From positions 62,001 through 126,000 of the forward strand of contig NZ_JAKQYM010000009.1 of the NCBI RefSeq assembly GCF_022662535.1: a DNA stretch of 64,000 bases, written 5' to 3'. Under the pieces are notes generated by a model. It was not told where the DNA came from and did not search any database. It was given only the letters and a program-made list of their open reading frames with translations. Position numbers and translations under genes: made by a program. Of this stretch, positions 1 through 7,634 are shown one piece after another (within the stretch, counting starts at the first letter, position 1; each line of letters opens with the position of its first letter). This DNA is from Polaribacter marinus (lineage in GTDB: Bacteria; Bacteroidota; Bacteroidia; Flavobacteriales; Flavobacteriaceae).

Positions 1-280
1 CCAGTTCATTCCCTAAAAGTGCCTTTTCTTGCCCCAAGGAAATTAAATCACGACTATTGTGTATCAAACTATTGATCCTTCCATACCTAAAAGTTGCAGA
101 GCTCCATAAGTTTTTTTCATAACCAAATTGTGTGATGATCTCTTTTGCATCTGGTATTGCAACAAAATCAGTCTCTGTCATATCTTCCAATACCGAAATA
201 ACGGTATTGGTATTTTCTGAATCGGCGCAGGCTGATAGCATCAGCCCAATCACCATTATGTAGATATACTTTTTCATCAT
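1..280 (-). CDS. Putative lipoprotein, partial (C-terminus beyond left edge)
   Basis: The reading frame starts at an ATG at 280 (a second ATG follows at 277) and is open to the left edge, so only the first 93 codons are visible. The N-terminus has a short basic stretch, a hydrophobic core and the lipobox LSAC, so it should be exported and lipidated at the cysteine. The rest of the visible part is polar with no family I recognise. It begins directly after the stop codon of the upstream membrane-protein gene (TAG then ATGATG), so the two are almost certainly cotranscribed and probably work together at the envelope. Confidence 0.7.
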   Translation of the reverse strand, partial: MMKKYIYIMVIGLMLSACADSENTNTVISVLEDMTETDFVAIPDAKEIITQFGYEKNLWSSATFRYGRINSLIHNSRDLISLGQEKALLGNEL

Positions 281-1453
281 CTATAATTTTATTGCTTTAT
301 GAAATGAGGGAAGTGTAGGAATGGTATCTCCAAAGAATTTTGGAACCTCTCCGTCAGAACGATAAATACAGTTGGTTGAATAAAATGTTTTTTGACTGTC
401 TTCGAAAAAACGTTGAATCAATTCTTGAATGTCTTGTGCATAGATTTGTATTTGCCTTCTTGCAACTTCTGCTTCGGCTTGAACCTGACGTACAGAAATA
501 ATTTCATCCTTTAGTTCTTGAATCTTTTTAGCCAATACTTCAACAGCTTCTTTGGTAATATTGTAGCGATCTAAAAGCTTTTTCTCTTTACTATTTAAAC
601 CTCTAAACTCCACCACCAAGAATGCAATAATTGAAAAGAATAAGTTTAAACAAGCAAAATAAAGTGGGTGCACACCTGTCCCAAAATTGTTACTACTATT
701 GAAAGTAGTCGTCCTAAAAATCCCTAAAATATAGAAGATGATAAAAAGGAAAATAAACGCTACAATAGTAATCATTCTCTTTTGTGCAGGAGTTTTACCT
801 TTCGCAATGATTTCCCCTAAATTTTCTGCTAAAAAGAAAATCCCCAAACCAATTGCCAATCCAATGACATAAGAAACAATTAACGGGTAGCCCATGGCCT
901 GTAAAGCCGTGCCCGAAAGGAGCGTATCAACCAACACTAAAAAAACAAGTGTTAAGCGTGTCCATTTATATCTATCTGCTTTTTTTAATAAAGAGTCATC
1001 GCATGCAGCTAATTCTCTCTTTTTTAAACGATGTTCTGTTTCTATTTTCTCTAGCTCTGTTGATAATTCGTGGAGTTTAATATCAGCTTCTTGCTTCTCT
1101 GAAATAATATGAAAACTTTCTATTTCAGATTGTAGTTCCTTCTTAGCAGTCATCATCATTTTTGAATATGCTCCCTCTATAACACCACTGTAAACATCTT
1201 TTTCACAAGTAGCTTCTGGTTTAGAGGGCTTCATTGCCCCTAAGTCTTGAGCTAACGGAATCGCAATAGTTGATTTAATCGCTTCATGCTCTTGGGTTAA
1301 CTTCTTTTCTAAATCTTCTATTTTATATCTAAAGATGGTGATGTTGTTACTTTTCTGTTTATTATCTATGGTTGCTTTCATAATTTCTTGTTTTTGAGTT
1401 ATAGATTGAATTGTTTCTAATTCTCCAAACTGATTTAGCATGGAAGAATTCAT
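281..1453 (-). CDS. Coiled-coil membrane protein of unknown function
   Basis: This is a 390-residue protein. The first 165 residues are charged and predicted coiled coil. A central block of about residues 167-285 has four hydrophobic segments (beginning LTLVFLVLVD, IVSYVIGLAIGL, ITIVAFIFLF and LYFACLNLFF). A second coiled-coil stretch of about residues 288-345 and a short polar tail follow. There is no signal peptide, no nucleotide-binding motif and no family I can name. It lies head to tail with a downstream lipoprotein that starts at its stop codon, and 24 bases after an upstream small gene, so the three probably form one envelope-associated operon. Confidence 0.7.
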   Translation of the reverse strand: MNSSMLNQFGELETIQSITQKQEIMKATIDNKQKSNNITIFRYKIEDLEKKLTQEHEAIKSTIAIPLAQDLGAMKPSKPEATCEKDVYSGVIEGAYSKMMMTAKKELQSEIESFHIISEKQEADIKLHELSTELEKIETEHRLKKRELAACDDSLLKKADRYKWTRLTLVFLVLVDTLLSGTALQAMGYPLIVSYVIGLAIGLGIFFLAENLGEIIAKGKTPAQKRMITIVAFIFLFIIFYILGIFRTTTFNSSNNFGTGVHPLYFACLNLFFSIIAFLVVEFRGLNSKEKKLLDRYNITKEAVEVLAKKIQELKDEIISVRQVQAEAEVARRQIQIYAQDIQELIQRFFEDSQKTFYSTNCIYRSDGEVPKFFGDTIPTLPSFHKAIKL

Positions 1454-1477
1454 TTATTGTGTTTAAAAGTTTTGTTT

Positions 1478-1762
1478 TCATAAAATGTTTATTGAGTGAT
1501 TATTTTTTAATTCTTGATGGATAAATAATTTAAAACGGCAGATTTCTACTGCTGCAGGTAACTCTATGCCTTTGCTATTTTTAAATAATTTTAACAATTC
1601 GATTTCCGTATAATTTCCCTCTTCATAAGGAACTAATACATATTCGTTGGTTTTGTAATTGTGGTAGGCATCACAGTTTCTTTGCCTGTAGGTACTTACA
1701 AAATCATGGTTCAGTAAATAATTTCTTACACTTTTAAATGAGTAGGTGTTTTGTGTTTTCAT
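1478..1762 (-). CDS. Small hypothetical protein
   Basis: This frame encodes 94 residues from an ATG at 1762. The product is soluble, rich in Tyr and Asn, with no membrane segment or known motif. It sits 24 bases upstream of the coiled-coil membrane protein and on the same strand, with a terminator-like hairpin immediately upstream (about 1789-1822) separating it from the preceding gene. It is therefore probably the first gene of the small operon that runs off the left edge. I do not recognise its function. Confidence 0.55.
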   Translation of the reverse strand: MKTQNTYSFKSVRNYLLNHDFVSTYRQRNCDAYHNYKTNEYVLVPYEEGNYTEIELLKLFKNSKGIELPAAVEICRFKLFIHQELKNNHSINIL

Positions 1763-1788
1763 GAATTTCTTTTTTTAGTTTTAGAATA

Positions 1789-1822
1789 GAAAAGCACAGC
1801 TTCAGATAAAGCTGTGCTTTTT
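1789..1822 (-). terminator. Intrinsic terminator
   Basis: A perfect stem AAAAGCACAGCTT / AAGCTGTGCTTTT with a 6-base loop is flanked by A and T runs. It lies just beyond the 3' end of the hypothetical gene at 1826-2284 on the minus strand and separates it from the next gene. Confidence 0.75.
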
Positions 1823-1825
1823 TGA

Positions 1826-2284
1826 TTAAGAATTTAAAATATCACGTTGTAACCAAGCAAATGACCCTCCATTATCTGGAAACTGTCTCCCAGAATGTAT
1901 TGCAATTAAATACGCTTTATTCTGTAACTCGTTTTGCTTGAACAAACAAAAAACTAGCTTGGAAAGTTTGTGCGTGCTTTCTGCATACTTAAAATAGTAT
2001 TTAGGATTTCGGGCATTTACTCTATACCAACGTGCTGTTTGTAAAACTTTATGGTAACACTTAACAGCTTCTTCTATAGAAGCTAAACTATCATTACGTT
2101 TAAAGTTTAAATAATGGTATTTACCCTGAAGATAATGAATGTACATAATAAGACCAGGGTTTAGGTCTTTGAGGTCTATTACCTTTAAGGTTTTAAAAGC
2201 AATATTTTGTCTAGTACCATCTCCAGACTTTATTTCTTCATTTAATTCCTTTAAATAAGGAAATGTAATTTTTGCTGTTCCCAT
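1826..2284 (-). CDS. Hypothetical helical protein
   Basis: It is called from the ATG at 2284 (152 residues); a TTG at 2326 would add 14 residues but looks weaker. The protein is predicted all-helical, with paired helices around 'LQGKYHYLNFKRND' and 'EEAVKCYHKVLQTARWYR' that resemble TPR-like hairpins, though I see no clear consensus. There is no signal peptide or membrane segment. It is monocistronic, ending at a strong hairpin terminator. Together with the 1264-residue TPR-type protein encoded divergently, it may belong to one accessory cassette, but that is only inferred from position. Confidence 0.5.
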   Translation of the reverse strand: MGTAKITFPYLKELNEEIKSGDGTRQNIAFKTLKVIDLKDLNPGLIMYIHYLQGKYHYLNFKRNDSLASIEEAVKCYHKVLQTARWYRVNARNPKYYFKYAESTHKLSKLVFCLFKQNELQNKAYLIAIHSGRQFPDNGGSFAWLQRDILNS

Positions 2285-2395
2285 TTTTTGGTTTTTAAAA
2301 AATTTAACTTTTGTTGAATTTTTCAAAACCGCTTTTTAATACAGCTAATCTCTATTGTAATTTTTACCGAACTAGTATAAGATAAAACTTACGTT

Positions 2396-2457
2396 TACAA
2401 TTAGTGCTAGTAACCTAATTGTAGACCAGCTATTTTTCAAATGCCGTTTTGAAAAAT
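2396..2457. other. Two adjacent perfect hairpins in a 498-base non-coding gap
   Basis: The gap at 2285-2782 contains no convincing gene. Two inverted repeats lie 8 bases apart: TACAATTAG (2396-2404) with CTAATTGTA (2415-2423), and ATTTTTCAAA (2432-2441) with TTTGAAAAAT (2448-2457). Neither is followed directly by a T run, so they are not obvious terminators. They could be operators, part of a small RNA, or the trace of a mobile element. The remainder of the gap is AT-rich, with short direct repeats of ACACAATGAAG/ACAATGAAG near 2610-2635. Confidence 0.4.
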
Positions 2458-2755
2458 GGTCGCCTTTAGATTTTTTCTGGAGGTGTTTTTTTTATTTCTC
2501 CTTACTCAATCTGTTGGTAAAACTACAATGTATTTTTAAGTTAAACACACTTATTTAATTGATAATCAGAATCTTAAAAACTATAAAGACACACTTAATA
2601 CACAGTGAAAGAACAATGAAGACACAATGAAGATATTAAGCATAATCAAAGGCTTTGATATACTTATATATTTTCAAGGTTTAAAAATTATTTTTGTAAA
2701 AGCAGTTTTTAAGAGTAAAAAATAGAAGTAATTTTTAATATTGTTCTAAAAAAGA

Positions 2756-2763
2756 TAAATTTG
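2756..2763 (+). promoter_or_regulatory. Candidate -7 promoter element (TAAATTTG)
   Basis: TAAATTTG fits the Bacteroidota -7 consensus TAnnTTTG and lies 20 bases before the GTG start of the large TPR-type gene, so the transcript would have a very short leader. No good -33 TTG element is seen at the usual distance, so this is tentative. Confidence 0.35.
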
Positions 2764-2782
2764 TTATTAAAATAATGATTCT

Positions 2783-5700
2783 GTGGATGTAAAAAGTAAA
2801 GTATCTACTATTAAAGGCACAGTTCCAGATACAATTAGAAACATTGTTAAGACGAATCTTATAGAATTTAAACTTAGATTACGTAGTGCAAAAGAAGGTC
2901 TAGGTAAACACGAAAAGGAAGCTCTAATAAATAAACTTCATTCCGAAGAGTTTATAGCATTTATGAATCATACAGATGGCAAAAAAGTTGAAGATTGCCT
3001 AATAAGTGTTTCTACCATTAGAAATCATCAGAAAAAAGGTCTTATTGGTGTGGGTGGTAAAATTGCCAAGTCTATAGATTTTTACAGTTTTTATTTTCCA
3101 GAAAATGTTGAGGAGTGGTATAAGCGGATAGAGGAATATAAAAATTTAACCTCAAAACAAACTCCTTCCATAAAAATAACGGATACAAGAAAAAAAATAC
3201 ATCAACAAAATACTTTTGATTTCTCTTTATTTAATTATGTAGCCACTTTAGATCGATTTAATTCATACCTACCCGCTTCTTTAATTGAAAAATTAGTCCC
3301 TGAAGAATGGGAGATACAAAAACTATCAATCATTCAAAACAAAGAAGAAAATAGAATTCACTCTTATTTTGATCAAGATGTTTCATATCTTCAATTAAGT
3401 GAAAAAGGTGTGGCTGTAGCAAATTCAATGGAATTTGATGATGTATTAATTTTTAAGATTTTAGATTATTGTGATTTTAAAATAAAAACAGAAAAACGTT
3501 TATTTATAAAAATCGCCTTAAAAAAATATTTTTTCTTTGTTCTTTTTAAAGATTTTTCTATCGATTTCAACAATCTGATACATTCCAAAAACTACCCTTC
3601 AATTCCTAAACAAACACTTTTGTATAGATTGATGGGTTTTTATTATACAGAATTGGGAGATTACCAAAAAATGCACGAGAGTTTTAAAAATTGTATTGGT
3701 CTTCTGCAAAAAGAAAACACCGAAGAATCCAGTAGTTTTTATTTAAACTGGGCTGACTGTGAAATTAAATTCGGAAAGGAAGAAAAAGCCATTGAAATTT
3801 ACTATTTAGCGTTAGAAGATTTACCATTCCCTAAAAATAAAAACAGAACCATTCGCTTTATATTAGCTACCTATTATTTTGAAAGTAATGATATTGAAAA
3901 GGCTTTTTCTTTTTGGAATTTAGAGGATTTTTATTTGCTGAAAGAAAATCGTTTTGTTAATAGTTTTTATGAATTCCTGATCAAACTGATTAATAAAGAC
4001 CCAAAAAAAGCAACCATTTGTCAGGAATTTGTTTTAAAACTTATCAATGAATATTCAAACAAAGGCTATACGGTTTATAGCAAAAATTTGCTTGAAGAAA
4101 TAGATGAGAAAGTAACCAACAATTTTAAATTTAAAAAAGCACTTTTTTATTATTATTTACAAGAAGATAAACCCAAAGCTCTTGAATTAATTAAAAGTTT
4201 AGAATCATATGAAAAAATAAACCAAGAAATAGTTGTTGGCTTAAGAATGGATTATTTTTTAGCAGACAAAAACCCTGATTTAGCCATTTGGCACGGGACA
4301 AATAGTTTGACTTTAAACACCTACCAATATCCTTCTGTAATTTATAGAAAAATAGGAAAAATCTATTTCAAAAACAAAAAGGATTTAGAAAAAGCAAGAC
4401 TCTATTTTGAAAAACTAGAAGAAGCTGAGTTATATTCTTACTTCCAATATGCAGTTACATTATTTAAAATTTCTCCTGACAAGTACAAAGAAGAAATATT
4501 TTTAATTTTTCAAAATCATTTTAAAAAATTTCCAGCAACTACAAATACTAAAGCAATAGGTACTTTTGTTACTTTTTGTCTAAAATATGATAAACGTAAA
4601 TATGCAACAGCACTAATATTTAAAAAAATTCAGGAAATTCATTCCAATGAAAATTACAATAATTATTTTATTTCTTTTCTTTACCAACAACAACTCAGAT
4701 TAACCGTTAACCATGAACAATCTAAGAACCTTTTAAAAGCAGCCTTAACCTATTCAATGAACCAAGAAGCTATTATTTATTCTGGATACGCAAAACATTT
4801 AATGTATAGAAATTCGGAAACTAAAATAAACAGTTCTTTTTATGATTTATATGAAGCTATTGAATATTTTAGAATTTCAAATAATAGAAAGGCTGATGAT
4901 TTGATACTTTTAGATATAGCAAAATGCTATTTTAAAGTTGAGGAATATACTGCTTGCATTAAAGCGTTAGATAAAATTAGAAAGATAGATTTATATGCAG
5001 AGAAAAATTCTTTAAGAATAAAGGCTTTGTTTTATTTAAGAAACTTTAGAGAAGTTGAAAATATAATAAACGACATAAGAATAAATCATTTAAAAGGTCT
5101 TGGTTTTTTCTATCTAGCACAAAACTGGAGATTTTCAGATGAAAAAAGAAAGGCTTATTTTGAAGAAGCGATTCATCTTAATTTTAATACAGATATCAAA
5201 TTCGAATTTGCCATATTCTGTTATATAAAATCAGAAAAGAAACGAAGTAAAGAATTATTAAATGAAATAAAATCTTCTTTAGATACTGAAGATAAAAAAA
5301 TCGCACTTCAATCTGAATATTATAAAAGAATTAGTAGCTTTATTCCTAAAGCTTATCCAGTAACCATTAAAAAAATAGATAAGAGTATTCAAACATTAAC
5401 AATTGCTAATCCAGAGGTTTTATACGGGATTGATATTTTAATTAAAAAATACCCTTTAGATATTCAAATAAACAAATTGAAATTCGATTACTTTTTTAAA
5501 ATTGGAAAGTTTCATAATTGTGATAGGGTTTTAGAGAATTTTATTAAAAACAATTTGATAAATTCTAAAACGTCAAATCTTTTTTTACAGCTCTCAAAAA
5601 ACCATTTTGATTATTCTCAATATTATCACCCTAAAAAACCAATCAACAGAAAAAATCAAATTAAAGCTTTGGTAAAAGCCTTTAGATATATGGAATATGT

Positions 5701-6577
5701 TTTAAAAATAGATCCCACTATAGAAAATCAAGCACTCTATTCAATTATTCCTTTTAAACAAGGAAATTTCAAAAAGCATACTAAAATTTATAACTCTTTA
5801 TTAAAAAAACTAAAAAACGAACACGTTGAAATTTTTAAGAAAAAAATAAATTTACTTAAAAGAGAAATCAAAATATTTTTATGGGAAACTCAAAAAGATG
5901 ATTATGAAAATCAACTTCTCTTTTACAGAAATCAAGAAAAACTAGCGGCGAATATTATTAGAACATCAAGTCAGAAATTTCCATCTAAACCAATTAAAAT
6001 TTTAAAAAGTATTTTATTAGATACCGAATTTCACAAAGAAAACAACTACCAATTGTACAACAATATTATTACACGTTTAGGTCATTTTTATTACCATTAT
6101 CATAAAAACTACAAAACTGCTCTTTATTATAAAAAACAAGTATATAAAACTCAATCCGATAATATTCCTTTCATTAGAGCTTTCTTGAAAACAACCCATG
6201 AAGTCATACATAAAAAATATCAATATGAAAAGGCTTTGGAAATTTGCGATTTCTATTTAGAAAATGTACAAATACCAACAATTTATAGATATCAAGGTAA
6301 TTTTTTAAAAGAACTCGGAAGATACAAAGATGCTTACCAGTCTTATTTTAAAGCTTTAAAGATGTTTAATAAACCACATTATACCGTTATGATTCATAAC
6401 AATATTATTATATTGTGTCATAGGTCTTTAGTACTAAATAATGAGCCTTTTGAATCTGTCAAAAATATAAAGGGCATTGCAAATAATTCTTTTGCTCAAA
6501 TTATGAGTTTAAATTCAGATTATAAATATCGTGATAAAACTTTTAAAAAGTTAGAGGAAATTAATGCGTATACTTAA
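2783..6577 (+). CDS. Very large TPR-like helical-repeat protein, function unknown
   Basis: The 1264-residue product starts at GTG 2783. The frame is only open from 2771 and has no ATG until codon 61, so GTG is the only reasonable start. It is Lys/Ile/Asn-rich and almost entirely helical. TPR-like pairs are clearest at about residues 285-355 (a helix pair around YTELGDYQKMHESFKNCIG and FGKEEKAIEIYYLALE) and near the C-terminus (about 1180-1235, KELGRYKDAYQSYFKALKMF). The first 130 residues are not repeat-like and may be a separate domain. There is no signal peptide, membrane helix or catalytic motif that I can identify, so it is probably cytoplasmic. A five-codon frame beginning ATG at 2775 overlaps the start. 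Size, location in accessory DNA and lack of a family make a defence or scaffold role possible but unproven. Confidence 0.8.
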   Translation: MDVKSKVSTIKGTVPDTIRNIVKTNLIEFKLRLRSAKEGLGKHEKEALINKLHSEEFIAFMNHTDGKKVEDCLISVSTIRNHQKKGLIGVGGKIAKSIDFYSFYFPENVEEWYKRIEEYKNLTSKQTPSIKITDTRKKIHQQNTFDFSLFNYVATLDRFNSYLPASLIEKLVPEEWEIQKLSIIQNKEENRIHSYFDQDVSYLQLSEKGVAVANSMEFDDVLIFKILDYCDFKIKTEKRLFIKIALKKYFFFVLFKDFSIDFNNLIHSKNYPSIPKQTLLYRLMGFYYTELGDYQKMHESFKNCIGLLQKENTEESSSFYLNWADCEIKFGKEEKAIEIYYLALEDLPFPKNKNRTIRFILATYYFESNDIEKAFSFWNLEDFYLLKENRFVNSFYEFLIKLINKDPKKATICQEFVLKLINEYSNKGYTVYSKNLLEEIDEKVTNNFKFKKALFYYYLQEDKPKALELIKSLESYEKINQEIVVGLRMDYFLADKNPDLAIWHGTNSLTLNTYQYPSVIYRKIGKIYFKNKKDLEKARLYFEKLEEAELYSYFQYAVTLFKISPDKYKEEIFLIFQNHFKKFPATTNTKAIGTFVTFCLKYDKRKYATALIFKKIQEIHSNENYNNYFISFLYQQQLRLTVNHEQSKNLLKAALTYSMNQEAIIYSGYAKHLMYRNSETKINSSFYDLYEAIEYFRISNNRKADDLILLDIAKCYFKVEEYTACIKALDKIRKIDLYAEKNSLRIKALFYLRNFREVENIINDIRINHLKGLGFFYLAQNWRFSDEKRKAYFEEAIHLNFNTDIKFEFAIFCYIKSEKKRSKELLNEIKSSLDTEDKKIALQSEYYKRISSFIPKAYPVTIKKIDKSIQTLTIANPEVLYGIDILIKKYPLDIQINKLKFDYFFKIGKFHNCDRVLENFIKNNLINSKTSNLFLQLSKNHFDYSQYYHPKKPINRKNQIKALVKAFRYMEYVLKIDPTIENQALYSIIPFKQGNFKKHTKIYNSLLKKLKNEHVEIFKKKINLLKREIKIFLWETQKDDYENQLLFYRNQEKLAANIIRTSSQKFPSKPIKILKSILLDTEFHKENNYQLYNNIITRLGHFYYHYHKNYKTALYYKKQVYKTQSDNIPFIRAFLKTTHEVIHKKYQYEKALEICDFYLENVQIPTIYRYQGNFLKELGRYKDAYQSYFKALKMFNKPHYTVMIHNNIIILCHRSLVLNNEPFESVKNIKGIANNSFAQIMSLNSDYKYRDKTFKKLEEINAYT

Positions 6578-6582
6578 TTTAT

Positions 6583-6600
6583 TAAAAGCCTCAGCTTTTA
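6583..6600. terminator. Hairpin between convergent genes
   Basis: TAAAAGC / GCTTTTA with a 4-base loop lies 5 bases after the stop of the large TPR-type gene and before the convergent winged-helix gene; A/T-rich flanks could serve both strands. Confidence 0.45.
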
Positions 6601-6618
6601 GCATCATAAAAAAAACAA

Positions 6619-7131
6619 CTAATACCAGTTGTCTCTTTGCATTTGCTTACGTTGTTGTTCTTGTTTGATTTGCTCCATTCTTATTTGGTCAGGAATACGT
6701 TCATTTACGTTGTACTTTGGTAAAGAAATTTCTTTTGTAGAACGTAGTTCTTGCGTTGGTATTTCTTTTGTTTTTTCATTGTAAAACGTAGTTTTTTCTT
6801 GGTTTTCCAGAAGTAAGGAATAGTAAACTCTTTTGGCTTTTTTACGCTTAAATGGGTCTTTTAAATCATTGTTCAGATAATCAGTTACTTGTATAAGATT
6901 TTGGTCTAACAGTTCCTGAATTCCATTGGTGACACTCCTATTAGACAAACCAGTTTTCTCAAATTGCGAATGAGCAATCCAATCTTTTTGTTTTACGTTT
7001 CCATTTTCATCCCGCCAACCTAAAAGATTTCGGATGATTTTTAAATATACGCGAACCGCTGAACCACTCAAATTTCCAATATGTTTATCAAAAAATAAAT
7101 TTGGAACTGGTGTGGTATTAGTTAACTTCAT
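6619..7131 (-). CDS. Replication-protein-type winged-helix protein
   Basis: The 170-residue product is called from ATG 7131; an upstream start at 7146 would add only five residues. Residues about 8-110 look like the N-terminal winged helix of phage replisome organisers or RepO/RepA-type initiators: PVPNLFFDKHIGNLSGSAVRVYLKIIRNLLGW, then WIAHSQFEKTGLSNRSVTNGIQEL as the recognition helix region, then a basic stretch. The tail is Lys/Gln-rich and probably disordered. A shorter paralogue with the same layout lies at 13313-13669. The start overlaps the upstream gene by 14 bases, so the two are translated from one message. It is likely a DNA-binding replication or maintenance function of a mobile element. 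Confidence 0.6.
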   Translation of the reverse strand: MKLTNTTPVPNLFFDKHIGNLSGSAVRVYLKIIRNLLGWRDENGNVKQKDWIAHSQFEKTGLSNRSVTNGIQELLDQNLIQVTDYLNNDLKDPFKRKKAKRVYYSLLLENQEKTTFYNEKTKEIPTQELRSTKEISLPKYNVNERIPDQIRMEQIKQEQQRKQMQRDNWY

Positions 7132-7330
7132 TGTTTCCAAAATCAATCACGGGTAAATTATCATTATGATTTGGAAAAATCATGTAGTCTGTATCTGGTT
7201 GATGATATAACTGTAAAAACCAACCTCCATTTTCAGTTACTTTTACAACTCCGACCTTGTGATAAATGTGTTTGTCGCTGTTCTCTTTGTTTATAGTTTT
7301 TCGAGTAACAACATTATAAAATTTAGTCAT
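7118..7330 (-). CDS. Small hypothetical protein
   Basis: This 70-residue protein starts at ATG 7330 (a TTG at 7354 would add eight residues). It has a compact predicted beta-rich sequence with the segments VVKVTENGGWFLQLYH and DYMIFPNHNDNLPVIDFG, and no membrane segment or known motif. It overlaps the following winged-helix gene by 14 bases and is translationally coupled to it. Small genes of this look commonly sit next to replication genes in flavobacterial mobile elements, but I cannot assign a function. Confidence 0.5.
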   Translation of the reverse strand: MTKFYNVVTRKTINKENSDKHIYHKVGVVKVTENGGWFLQLYHQPDTDYMIFPNHNDNLPVIDFGNNEVN

Positions 7331-7634
7331 ACTAAAATTCAATTTTATGTACAATCAACCTTAGGGTTTAAGCCCAATATTTAAAGAATTTTAGTAATAA
7401 ATGTTTGATAAATCTCATAATCATTTTTGACTTATGTCGTGCAAGTGGTGTTGTAGGGCATTCTTGATGTAATACCATTGTTGTGGAGGTTGCCACTATA
7501 TAATTTAAATCCCTTTGGGGTATATATTGATCTCTATAAGTATAGAGAAACAACAAATTGATGGTTGAAAGTACAAACAGTAATTATATAAAATGAAAAA
7601 AATACACAATGAAGTGTATTTTTTATTAAAATTC
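7331..7634. other. Non-coding stretch with a doubtful 62-codon frame
   Basis: This stretch holds a minus-strand frame (7368-7556) that I do not accept as a gene. Part of it (around 7459-7485) resembles DNA at 12091-12117 near the 5' end of the broken secreted gene, so it may be the remnant of a gene start or a recombination site. The right part contains the terminator of the secreted 902-residue protein. Confidence 0.4.
7596..7624 (-). terminator. Intrinsic terminator
   Basis: A stem with core TACAC / GTGTA is extended by an A run on one side and a T run on the other, with loop AATGAA. It lies 11 bases beyond the stop codon of the secreted LVIVD protein on the minus strand. Confidence 0.65.

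Noticed and set aside
7368..7556. 62-codon minus-strand frame
   Set aside because: Atypical composition, no homology I recognise, and its only notable part is the 27-base repeat.
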